Origin: Catenibacterium mitsuokai
Lineage (GTDB): Bacteria > Bacillota_I > Bacilli_A > Erysipelotrichales > Coprobacillaceae
DNA: 64,000 nucleotides
Reading direction: 5' to 3'
Assembly (NCBI RefSeq): GCF_025148785.1
Contig: NZ_CP102271.1
Location: 2,482,001 to 2,546,000, forward strand
Shown: positions 56,070-63,964 of the stretch, piece after piece
Position numbering within the stretch: the first letter of the stretch is position 1
How the letters are laid out: every line of letters begins with the position of its first letter
Notes under the pieces: generated by a model
Told to the model about the DNA's origin: nothing
What the model saw: the letters and a program-made list of their open reading frames with translations, nothing else
The model's database searches: none
Program-made: the position numbers and the translations under genes

Positions 56070-56391
56070 TATTCAGTTTTCTCACTTTGTTAATAATACT
56101 CTTATATTTTCTTACAATAGAACTATGATTGGCATATCCCACATGAATAGAAATAAGATCAAAGGTTTTATTCTCAAAATTACGCAAAGAAATAATTTCA
56201 AGCTCATCTGGTAATAATTCTTTTAACCAATAATTAACTTTAGAGACAATATGTGAGTAGAACACATATTCATTCTTTTCGAGGTCATTCAACTCTTTAA
56301 ACTGTATTGCTTGATTTAAATTATCTATATGTAATTTAGCAATAGAGTAGAAGTTTAGAGTAAGTTCAATTTCTTCATTAGAATAAACCAT
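56053..56391 (-). CDS. small sigma-region-4/ArpU-like regulator
   Basis: The 112-residue helical protein has a C-terminal part LPDELEIISLRNFENKTFDL followed by a helix-turn-helix-like VGYANHSSIVRKYKSI, resembling sigma-70 region 4 or ArpU/RinA late-gene activators. It is first in the operon before the holin, as TcdR or UviA are near holin genes in clostridial toxin loci. AGGAG precedes the ATG. The assignment is by pattern. Confidence 0.6.
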   Translation of the reverse strand: MVYSNEEIELTLNFYSIAKLHIDNLNQAIQFKELNDLEKNEYVFYSHIVSKVNYWLKELLPDELEIISLRNFENKTFDLISIHVGYANHSSIVRKYKSIINKVRKLNNEQFC

Positions 56392-56417
56392 TGCCTACTT
56401 ACTCCTCTTCTTATAAA

Positions 56418-56435
56418 TTGTAAAACGTTTTACAA
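56418..56435. promoter_or_regulatory. perfect 18-bp palindromic operator in front of the holin operon
   Basis: TTGTAAAACGTTTTACAA lies between a TATAATATAAT -10 region (around 56440-56452 on the minus strand) and the regulator ATG. It is longer than a CcpA site and not a Gram-positive LexA box. The binding protein is unknown. Confidence 0.65.
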
Positions 56436-56545
56436 ATGTATTATATTATATTTAATCGACACAATTGTGCTTTTATGATTATTATAATAGTTCAAATTAA
56501 TTGTTCCTGTTTATCACAACTATTAGTTCTGTATATTTAAACATA

Positions 56546-56801
56546 TTATCCAGACAGTTAATCAAAATAGAATTTAGATTTAATACTTCCGTAAAATATA
56601 AGTTCGAGTTGATATACCATTGGATGTAAAAAGCTATTCTGTATACAAGCACAGCCAAGATCATGAAATGATTATCTTATCAGAATAAATAATCAATCGA
56701 AAGAGAAAATCATAATTTGTAATATATATCAGATATACTTGGTGCAATTGTTACTTATCCATGTTAAAATTAATATATTATGAATAGCGAGGTATCAAAT
56801 A
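56546..56801. repeat. 256-bp repeated upstream region, copy 2
   Basis: Near-identical to 48938-49193, again ending at the ATG of a YcxB-like gene and carrying the same promoter. The stretch between 56436 and 56545 otherwise holds only the divergent promoter of the holin operon. Confidence 0.88.
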
Positions 56802-57323
56802 ATGGAAATATTAACCGTCAAAAATAATAAAATGGATTATCCAACTTTCAAAAAAATCATCATTCTATTTTTTCCTACTAAATATAAAATCTTATTTGTA
56901 GCCACATCCAGTTTTGGTTTGATATTTTTATTGATAAGTCTATTTATGAGATATTTTTCTTATTGCATAACTCTTGCCATTATATTATTGTTTTTAGTTA
57001 TATTTCATCTTGCTTTATCAAGAACTGTATTAAAAAAATTATTGAACCAGCAAATAGAACAATTTAACAAAGATGTAATATATTTTGATTTAGTCTTTGA
57101 AGAAGATGAACTTTACTCCAAGGCAGACTCATCAACGAATAAAGCTCCTATAAAATACAAAGATTTAAAGAAAATTAACGAAACAAATGATGTTGTATTT
57201 TTTACAACTAATGCAGGCTTTACAATCTATTTTGAAAAGAAAAATGCCAGCAGTGAAGATATCGAGAGATTACATGCATTTTTTGATAAGCAGAACATCA
57301 TTTGGAGAAAATCAATTTTGTAG
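56802..57323 (+). CDS. YcxB-like two-helix membrane protein (copy 5)
   Basis: The 173-residue protein starts MEILTVKNNKMDYPTFKK. Its body is nearly the same as copy 3, but its promoter region is that of copy 2, so it is a recombinant. Two helices (about 24-46 and 52-72) precede the soluble domain and the tail FFDKQNIIWRKSIL. GCGAGG precedes the ATG. It is divergent from the holin operon and convergent to effector B. Confidence 0.72.
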   Translation: MEILTVKNNKMDYPTFKKIIILFFPTKYKILFVATSSFGLIFLLISLFMRYFSYCITLAIILLFLVIFHLALSRTVLKKLLNQQIEQFNKDVIYFDLVFEEDELYSKADSSTNKAPIKYKDLKKINETNDVVFFTTNAGFTIYFEKKNASSEDIERLHAFFDKQNIIWRKSIL

Positions 57324-57388
57324 ATGATAAGAATAAAGTAATTACAAAAGCCAATATAATAATGAAATAAAAGGGGCATGTGCTCGTA

Positions 57389-57535
57389 CGAATTGGGATA
57401 AAGGGGCATGCCCCTTTATCCCAATTCCTTAATTCCAGTTTCACTTTACAATTGATGTCTAAATATCTTCTATATATTTCAACTTTTTGTTCTTTAGAAA
57501 ACTTACTTTTTCTTCCCCTAAGAAAAACCTCCTTA
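57389..57535 (-). mobile_element. IS remnants next to the palindrome
   Basis: On the minus strand a frame reads RKSKFSKEQKVEIYRRYLD, like the start of an IS3-type OrfA helix-turn-helix protein. It then runs into sequence matching the left end of IS30 element 2 and the palindrome. No complete transposase exists. Together with the flanks this fills the gap 57324-57676, where nothing else is seen. Confidence 0.5.
57391..57426. repeat. 36-bp perfect palindrome, copy 2
   Basis: Identical to 47620-47655. Here it is followed by about 28 bases related to the left end of IS30 element 2, so it marks a solo IS end. Confidence 0.85.
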
Positions 57536-57676
57536 GCAAACAGTGCTTTTAATTATTTACACTGACTACTGGGAGGTCATGATATCATAACTCAATTATT
57601 TTTTATCATCAAAAGCAATTTTTAAATAAGTTAAATCATTTTATGCGTTTATAACCTTATATACAGTATTATTGAC

Positions 57677-59950
57677 TCAGACCATCACCTCACTAAGTTT
57701 CAATATTCCCTGAGCAATAAGTGTTTTACCCAACAGTGGAAGAGCATTACCACTAGCTGCTATACATCCTACCAACACAATTATAATCGCTAATTGTGTT
57801 ACCTTTTCCCAATCAATTTCGTATTTTGGCTGCTTCCCATCATCTGAAATACTAGGCATGATTTTAAAATTAATTTCAGTTGTCATTTCATAATCTTTTG
57901 TATCTAATTGAGGCAAAATATCTTTTGTTGTGAAGATAATTGTATATACAGGCAAATTATCCTTTACTCCAATCTTCATACCAATTTTTCCAGCCTTCAT
58001 AGAGATTGCCACTTCTCTTAGGCCATCTACTGTACCATCTAGTATTCTTACGATATCTTTGTCCTTAATCTCCAAGCCAGCTGTCAAATCCTTAATTTGA
58101 TTATCACATGTTGTTGTCAGTGAACCTGTATTATCCATTTCAATATAAATAGGTTTTTTACTAAACTCATTATCAGGTGTAAAAGATTTTGAGTTTTTAC
58201 AAGATACAAAAATTGTACATCCATCTGTAGGAATTGCAGCAACTGAGAACTCTTTCTCGTATACAATGTTTGCCTTAACAACTTTATTTAAATATCCTAA
58301 TTTTTCTAGAATATTACAAACGAATTGATCTTTTTGTTCTTTTATCATCTGATCTGAACTTTTCTCTGCTAATTGATCTGGTGACATATAAGGCACTTTA
58401 TCAAATGTTGTAATCCCCTTATCTCTACCAGAATATCCTGCCTTATCTAAATCAAATGAAGGACTTGAAGGGAATTGCCCACCATTATTCACATTAAATT
58501 CGAAGAACTGATCAAACGCCCAGTTCTTCGGAATAGGATAACCTAAGTTGCAGCTGTATCCGCTTGACATATCAGCTACAAATGAGTATTCCGCTAAGCC
58601 TTTATTACTGATATATGAACAGATATATCTTGGTGCATAAATTCCGACTTTATATTTTTTATTATTTGTTTCACTCTTAAATACATAATTCAGTTTCTCG
58701 AAGTATGGTACGATAAATGATTTCATCTGATAATCATAGCAGTCAAAGTCTACTGCGAAGTAGATAGTTGTACCACTAGGAACACCGATTCTCTTAGCTG
58801 CTGTAATTGCTGTATGTGCATCTACAATGCCCTGACTCAGATTCTGGAAATACTCTGCTTTATATCCTCCATCCTGATAGATAGGGAATACTCTTAATCC
58901 AGCACTTTCAATGTTTTTAATTTCTTCAAATGTGATGAACTTTCTTTTTCCTTTTGCTGTTCCTGTCAGATATCTACCTACCACCTGATATCCTGCATTC
59001 TTAATATCTAGTGCCTGCTGCTTATTTAATACTGTGGAGCAGTCACATGCCTTTGCTTTTCTTCCTGTATCACCTTTACTTGTTAAAAGTGATTTCATTG
59101 TTGCACAGTTTACTTCTCCAGATGTAACTAGCCCAATTCCCGTTAATGCATAGAACTCCTGGAATGATGCAACCATGGACTTAGTAGTACTGTCAAAGTT
59201 ACCATCAAATCTTCCAGCATCATATCCATTCAAGTATAATCCATATTGAACAAGCTTATTATACTTTACATAGGTACCATTCTTCCCCTGCTTTAATACA
59301 CCAGGGAATTTTGCTGCTGTCTGATCACCAAAATTTCTTTTATCAATACTGCCAATAAAGCTTGTATAAATACCTTCAGCAGCCTGTAGTGCTGCAATTA
59401 ATGCATAAGAAGTAAATCTTGAGACAACACCATCACATGGACCTACACCAATGATATCAGACCAGTCTGCATTCAACTGCTGCTGAATTTTTACAATCGT
59501 CTTATCTCCAGCATTTGTCTTTTTAAACCAGTTGATTGATACTAGTCCCATCCAAACTTTCCAGTCAATGATGCCTGTTACTGGAAGTCCTGCATCTTCC
59601 TGGTACTGCTTTACAGCATTCACTCCAGCCGTATAATAAACTCCTGTAATTCCTCCAGCATTATACCCCTTTACAAACAATGCACACTGCAGAATGCATA
59701 CATTTGGATTTCCTGGATCATTAGCATTCATTTTTGAAATATCACTTAAAGATCTCATTTTATTTAAAGTGATATTTCCTGCTGTTCCTGTTACTGGAGA
59801 GATTCCATTTTCAATCTGAAAGGCTCTGATAATCCCCTTGCATGTACCTGTACCAGTCAAGCCGTCCTCATCCAGCTTTACCCATTCAGAACGATGACCA
59901 TACATGCTGTTTAAATATTTCTGTGCCTTTCTAACATTTTCATCTGCCAT
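57677..59950 (-). CDS. signal-less PG-binding/DUF1906 effector-like protein B
   Basis: The 757-residue protein is almost identical to effector A through residue ~715 (same repeats, DUF1906 domain and beta-rich domain). After EIDWE the sequence changes completely to a 42-residue hydrophobic tail (VTQLAIIIVLVGCIAASGNA...). The tail again has glycines and no positive end. No terminator or same-strand gene directly follows. The upstream 112 bases and lysozyme end are duplicated, but no holin or full lysozyme accompanies this copy, so it may lack a promoter. Confidence 0.75.
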   Translation of the reverse strand: MADENVRKAQKYLNSMYGHRSEWVKLDEDGLTGTGTCKGIIRAFQIENGISPVTGTAGNITLNKMRSLSDISKMNANDPGNPNVCILQCALFVKGYNAGGITGVYYTAGVNAVKQYQEDAGLPVTGIIDWKVWMGLVSINWFKKTNAGDKTIVKIQQQLNADWSDIIGVGPCDGVVSRFTSYALIAALQAAEGIYTSFIGSIDKRNFGDQTAAKFPGVLKQGKNGTYVKYNKLVQYGLYLNGYDAGRFDGNFDSTTKSMVASFQEFYALTGIGLVTSGEVNCATMKSLLTSKGDTGRKAKACDCSTVLNKQQALDIKNAGYQVVGRYLTGTAKGKRKFITFEEIKNIESAGLRVFPIYQDGGYKAEYFQNLSQGIVDAHTAITAAKRIGVPSGTTIYFAVDFDCYDYQMKSFIVPYFEKLNYVFKSETNNKKYKVGIYAPRYICSYISNKGLAEYSFVADMSSGYSCNLGYPIPKNWAFDQFFEFNVNNGGQFPSSPSFDLDKAGYSGRDKGITTFDKVPYMSPDQLAEKSSDQMIKEQKDQFVCNILEKLGYLNKVVKANIVYEKEFSVAAIPTDGCTIFVSCKNSKSFTPDNEFSKKPIYIEMDNTGSLTTTCDNQIKDLTAGLEIKDKDIVRILDGTVDGLREVAISMKAGKIGMKIGVKDNLPVYTIIFTTKDILPQLDTKDYEMTTEINFKIMPSISDDGKQPKYEIDWEKVTQLAIIIVLVGCIAASGNALPLLGKTLIAQGILKLSEVMV

Positions 59951-60157
59951 TATTACTATCCTCCTATTTTGATAACTACTTTACGTAGAATTCATACCGG
60001 TATTCTTTCTACATTTTTATCATACATTCATTCAGAAGCACCATTGTGCCTTTCGCATTTCATTAATATAAGCTATTCAATGAAATTGCTCCTGTTACTT
60101 TACCGTTTACCCCAATTACTACTCTATCACCTTTGATTTGAATCACTTCATATTGAT
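57807..60157. repeat. 2,351-bp direct repeat, copy B
   Basis: Matches 52526-54876. The left edge lies exactly at the codon where the effector tails diverge and the right edge inside the lysozyme gene. Confidence 0.9.
60063..60157 (-). pseudogene. 3' fragment of the GH25 lysozyme gene
   Basis: The last 31 codons of the lysozyme gene (ending VTGAISLNSLY) are duplicated here upstream of effector B. Sequence beyond 60157 is unrelated, so no functional lysozyme is encoded. Confidence 0.85.
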
Positions 60158-60247
60158 CATAATTAGTAATATATAGCATCTATATTTGGTGTAATTGATA
60201 CTTATCTATGCTAGAATTAATATATTATGAATATCGAGGTATCGAAA

Positions 60248-60757
60248 ATGGAAATATTAACTGTCAAAAATAATAAATTGGATTATCCAACTCTCAAAAA
60301 AGTCATCTTTCACTTCTTTCCCACATTCTTTACATTATTCCTAATAGTTGCATTCTGTCTTTCATGGATTACTTTGTTTATGAATCTATCTGCAGGACAT
60401 GTTATTTACAGTGTAATAAGTGTTATTAATTTAATACTTGTATGTTCTCAACCAAGAATGCTATCAAAAATAATCATAAAAAATCGCAATAAGTCACTCC
60501 AGACAGATGAATATATCTATGACTTGGTCTTTTATGAAGATAAACTAACTACAGTGGTAGACTCAGTAGAAAATAAAGCTTCCATAAAATATACGAATAT
60601 AAAAAACATAATAGAAACTAAAGATGTTGTATTATTTACAAGTAAAGCAGGTTTTAGAATCTATTTTGAAAAGAAAAATGCCAACATTGAAGACATTGAG
60701 AGATTACATGCATTTTTTGATAAGCAGAATATCACTTGGAGAAAATCAATTCTATAG
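60248..60757 (+). CDS. YcxB-like two-helix membrane protein (copy 6)
   Basis: The 169-residue protein starts MEILTVKNNKLDYPTLKK, with helices at about 24-46 and 50-70, then IKYTNIKNIIETKDVVLFTS and the shared tail. TCGAGG precedes the ATG, while an ATG seven codons upstream overlaps that site. A variant of the shared promoter (TTGATA ... TAATAT) lies upstream. It is convergent to the intact galK. Confidence 0.72.
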   Translation: MEILTVKNNKLDYPTLKKVIFHFFPTFFTLFLIVAFCLSWITLFMNLSAGHVIYSVISVINLILVCSQPRMLSKIIIKNRNKSLQTDEYIYDLVFYEDKLTTVVDSVENKASIKYTNIKNIIETKDVVLFTSKAGFRIYFEKKNANIEDIERLHAFFDKQNITWRKSIL

Positions 60758-60760
60758 TAA

Positions 60761-60797
60761 AGAAAACCTCTTTGATTCTCATATCAAAGAGATTTTT
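60761..60797. terminator. terminator between YcxB copy 6 and galK
   Basis: AGAAAACCTCTTTGA pairs with TCAAAGAGATTTTTT. It is like the copy at 50355-50392 but with a few changed bases. Confidence 0.75.
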
Positions 60798-60803
60798 TAA
60801 TGC

Positions 60804-62084
60804 TTATAATTCTACTTTCTTACCGCCATACTTTCTTACTTTAAGAATATGACAAGACCCTTCCCCAAAATACTTTTCAATTTCAGTCTTATATGTTTCT
60901 ACATAATCATCTTCTACAAAGGCCTGGATCGTACCTGCAAATCCACCACCATGTACTCTACATACACCTTTATCACCTAGGATATCTTCAGATAAGCCTA
61001 AGGCAATAGAAACAGCCTGGTTTGTTTCATCATGGTTAGAATAGATATTCTGTAGGTATTTATAAGAACTGTCTCCTGATGATTTGATGACTGACTTGAA
61101 TGTATCAAAGTCATTGTTCTTTAAGGCTGATACTGCTTTTTCTACTCTTGCATCTTCCTTAAAGAAATGTAATGCACGGATGACACAGCGGTCACTCATC
61201 TTTTCACGTAATTCAGGAATATGTGCTTTAAATTCTTCTTCTGATACTTCTCTTAAGAATTCTTTTCCAAAGAAGTGTGCTACTTCCTTCATTTCTGTAG
61301 GAATGGCTGCATAATCATCAGTTAAGTCTGCATGAGATGCATGAACATCTACAATACATAAACTATGATGGAATGAAGAGAAATCAACATCTACTTTTTC
61401 TACAACAGGATGATCATTGTCTTTAAAGTCAATATGAATAAGAGCACCTACTGAACTTGCACACTGGTCCATTAATCCACATGGTTTACCAAAATAGACG
61501 TTTTCTGTATACTGACCAATCTGCGCAATCAATACTGGACTTACTGTCATATCATTATATAAACCTGATAATACAGTACCAATCATGACTTCAAATGCTG
61601 CTGATGAAGAAAGACCAGAACCCTGTAATACTTCACTTGTCATATAAGCTTCAAAACCACCAATATGAAGACCTAATTCCTTAAAGCGTGCAAGAGTACC
61701 TCTAATTAATCCTTCAGAAGTACCTTCTTCTTCAGCTTTCTTTTCTAAGTCATCTACAGCTACAGCCTTTAAGTCATAATCATCAGATAATACCTTAATT
61801 TCACCATCTCTAGGTGCTGTAATCGCAATAATATCTAAGTTAATTGCAGCAGCTAATACTTCACCATGCTGGTGGTCTGTATGGTTACCAGATACTTCAC
61901 TTCTACCTGGTGCTGAGAATACTTCTACTTCCTTATCACCATAAAGTGAGATGAACTTTTCAATAGCTGCAATATATCTTTCTTTCTGAGTATCTAATAA
62001 AGACTCATCTACATAAATATCAGTTAATAAAGCATCTGCCTGACCATTTCTAATATCTTTAATAATCTGTGTTGCAAGTTTCAT
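60804..62084 (-). CDS. galK: galactokinase
   Basis: The 426-residue GHMP kinase phosphorylates galactose in the Leloir pathway. The galactokinase signature appears as PGRSEVSGNHTDHQHG near residue 60. The ATP-binding GSGLSSSAAFEV and the late VHGGGFAGTIQAFV are also present. It is somewhat longer than typical, with about 30 extra N-terminal residues. Its ATG overlaps the galM stop (TAATG). A start-less duplicate lies at 50398-51678. Confidence 0.94.
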   Translation of the reverse strand: MKLATQIIKDIRNGQADALLTDIYVDESLLDTQKERYIAAIEKFISLYGDKEVEVFSAPGRSEVSGNHTDHQHGEVLAAAINLDIIAITAPRDGEIKVLSDDYDLKAVAVDDLEKKAEEEGTSEGLIRGTLARFKELGLHIGGFEAYMTSEVLQGSGLSSSAAFEVMIGTVLSGLYNDMTVSPVLIAQIGQYTENVYFGKPCGLMDQCASSVGALIHIDFKDNDHPVVEKVDVDFSSFHHSLCIVDVHASHADLTDDYAAIPTEMKEVAHFFGKEFLREVSEEEFKAHIPELREKMSDRCVIRALHFFKEDARVEKAVSALKNNDFDTFKSVIKSSGDSSYKYLQNIYSNHDETNQAVSIALGLSEDILGDKGVCRVHGGGFAGTIQAFVEDDYVETYKTEIEKYFGEGSCHILKVRKYGGKKVEL

Positions 62085-63094
62085 TATTTAATTACCTCTA
62101 AACAATAAGATGTCTGTGCATCAAATGTTTCTCCCTTTCTTAAAATAGTGCTTGGATTCTTTTCAATATGAATAGCGTCTGGTAAGTTCTGTGTTTCAAT
62201 ACATACTGCATCTCTCGCATTATAAGGTTCACCATTCTTACCAATACGACCATCTAGATAGTTTGCGGTATAGATCTGTGCTCCTGGTAAAGTAGTAGAT
62301 ACTGTTAATCTTCTACCGCTTTCTTCATCTTCTAATACAACCTGGTTCTTATCTGTAGTAAAGAAGAAATGATGGTCAAAACCATTACCAAGCTTTAATT
62401 GTGGATGATCCACTTCTACACGTTCACCAATCTTTGCAGGTATTCTAAAGTCAAATGGAGTACCTTCTACAGCTTCCTTTTCACCTGTAGCAAGACCATC
62501 TGCATCTACATGTTCATAATAATCAGCATCAATCTTTAAAGTGTGATTATAGATATTATGTTTATGTCCTGATAAGTTGAAATATGAATGGTTAGTAATA
62601 TTAATTAAAGTATCCTTATCACTCGTAGCATGATAAGAAATAGTTAATGTAGTACCCTCTAAATGATAAGTAGCACTAAAATCCATATTACCTGGATAAC
62701 CTTCTTCTCCATCCTTTGCATGATAAGTAAACTTAATAGTATAGTCATCTAAGATTTCATAATCAAAAATCTGATAACTAAATCCTCTAATACCACCATG
62801 TAAGCTATTAGGACCATTATTAATAGGTAAATGATATGTTTCACCATTTAATTCAAATGTTCCTTTTCCTATTCTATTCGCAACTCTACCTACTAATGCA
62901 CCTAGATAACCATCTAGAGTCTGATATTGATTAAAGTCATCATAACCTAATACAACATCACCTTTTACTCCATTCTTATCTTCAATAATCATCTTAATAA
63001 TAGTACAGCCAAATGTTGAGACAACAACTTCCATCTCATCGTTTTTTAATGATAAATTTTCAATATTTCCAATTTTTTCTATTACTTCTATCAC
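62084..63094 (-). CDS. galM: galactose mutarotase (aldose 1-epimerase)
   Basis: The 336-residue protein interconverts galactose anomers before galactokinase acts. Family motifs are GRVANRIGKGTFELNG, NGPNSLHGG, the catalytic His in NHSYFNLSGH and Glu in CIETQNLPDA. The start is a GTG after GAGGTGA, because the ATG two bases earlier meets a stop at once. It forms an operon with galK. galT and galE are not in view. Confidence 0.93.
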   Translation of the reverse strand: MIEVIEKIGNIENLSLKNDEMEVVVSTFGCTIIKMIIEDKNGVKGDVVLGYDDFNQYQTLDGYLGALVGRVANRIGKGTFELNGETYHLPINNGPNSLHGGIRGFSYQIFDYEILDDYTIKFTYHAKDGEEGYPGNMDFSATYHLEGTTLTISYHATSDKDTLINITNHSYFNLSGHKHNIYNHTLKIDADYYEHVDADGLATGEKEAVEGTPFDFRIPAKIGERVEVDHPQLKLGNGFDHHFFFTTDKNQVVLEDEESGRRLTVSTTLPGAQIYTANYLDGRIGKNGEPYNARDAVCIETQNLPDAIHIEKNPSTILRKGETFDAQTSYCLEVIK

Positions 63095-63390
63095 ATTTAT
63101 TCACCTCATCTTCGGAAACATAGATAATTCATACCTATTACTTAATATATTTTATCATGTTATGAATAATTATGTATACGCTTTCTAGAAAAAGTGAGGA
63201 ATTAATAGACTTTTCTATGAGTTGTAAAGAGCGCATGTCTTTTACGCAAGAAAATATGTCTCTTATGCAAGAAATGTAGACTATTTAATAATAATAATAT
63301 ATTATTTAAGTAGTAGAAGAGGATGGAATACTCTAAATTTAAAGATGTGACATACTATAAAAATGGTTTAATACAATCGAGGTGAGTAAT

Positions 63391-63702
63391 ATGATGAATT
63401 TTCTTCTAGCTTTGTATAGCAGTTTATTAATCAAAATCCTGCCATTATTAGTTGTATCGCTGTTACTTACATTCTTATTAGTTAAAGCTAAAATGCCAAA
63501 GTTTTTCTACCTTCTCATAGTTGTAGAAGTAATCGCAATATCTGTACTGCACTATAGCACTGTTGTCACATCAATAAGCTTATATATGGAAGAGAGAGTC
63601 TGGATTATACTCTTTAATATGGCTATCCTTGTTGGTATATATTTAATGATTCCTATCCTTTCAATCATCCTCTATAGAGTATTAAGAAAAAGAGTATATT
63701 AA
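63391..63702 (+). CDS. small three-helix membrane protein of unknown function
   Basis: The 103-residue protein has three hydrophobic segments (about 10-30, 35-58 and 70-96) and a basic C-terminus (YRVLRKRVY). GAGGTGAG precedes the ATG, and a GTG within that site is an unlikely start. No family is recognised and no partner gene is adjacent. The 300 bases upstream hold only AT-rich sequence. Confidence 0.6.
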   Translation: MMNFLLALYSSLLIKILPLLVVSLLLTFLLVKAKMPKFFYLLIVVEVIAISVLHYSTVVTSISLYMEERVWIILFNMAILVGIYLMIPILSIILYRVLRKRVY

Positions 63703-63764
63703 TGTGGACCCCGTGTTAAGGACACTAAATAAAAAAGCACTTAAGTAGAAATGAAAATATCCTC

Positions 63765-63800
63765 TAGGCAGTAACCAGGAGGATATTTTTACGTACTATG
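63765..63800. terminator. hairpin, possible terminator
   Basis: AATATCCTC and GAGGATATT frame a 14-base loop and are followed by TTT. It lies between the small membrane protein gene and the tiny peptide frame and could stop transcription on either strand. Directly after 63702 the sequence TGGACCCCGTGTTAAGGACA resembles an IS3-type end, but no second end is in view. Confidence 0.5.
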
Positions 63801-63871
63801 TTTTTAATGCACTTTTTCCAATTCACTACTTGTTTCAGATCTAGTTTGATATCGTCCTCCTTGAAAGGGGG

Positions 63872-63964
63872 GTGATACATTTTTTTGAGTTTATCATAAC
63901 CGTCATGGCAGGTGTTCTTACATATTATATTTGCAAATGGTTAGACGAATTTTTTAAACGATAA
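63872..63964 (+). CDS. tiny hydrophobic peptide (type I toxin-like)
   Basis: A 30-codon frame from a GTG encodes FEFIITVMAGVLTYYICKWL followed by DEFFKR. It resembles the short single-helix peptides with a YYICKWLD end common near mobile elements in Firmicutes, often described as holin-like or toxin-like. A G-rich AAAGGGGGGTGAT stretch overlaps the start, so the exact start is uncertain. Confidence 0.4.
   Translation: MIHFFEFIITVMAGVLTYYICKWLDEFFKR

Noticed and set aside
51716-60160. Intact prophage
   Set aside because: Lysozyme, holin and an ArpU-like regulator are phage-like, but no integrase, portal, capsid, tail or terminase genes are present, and the flanking genes are galK copies and YcxB-like genes.
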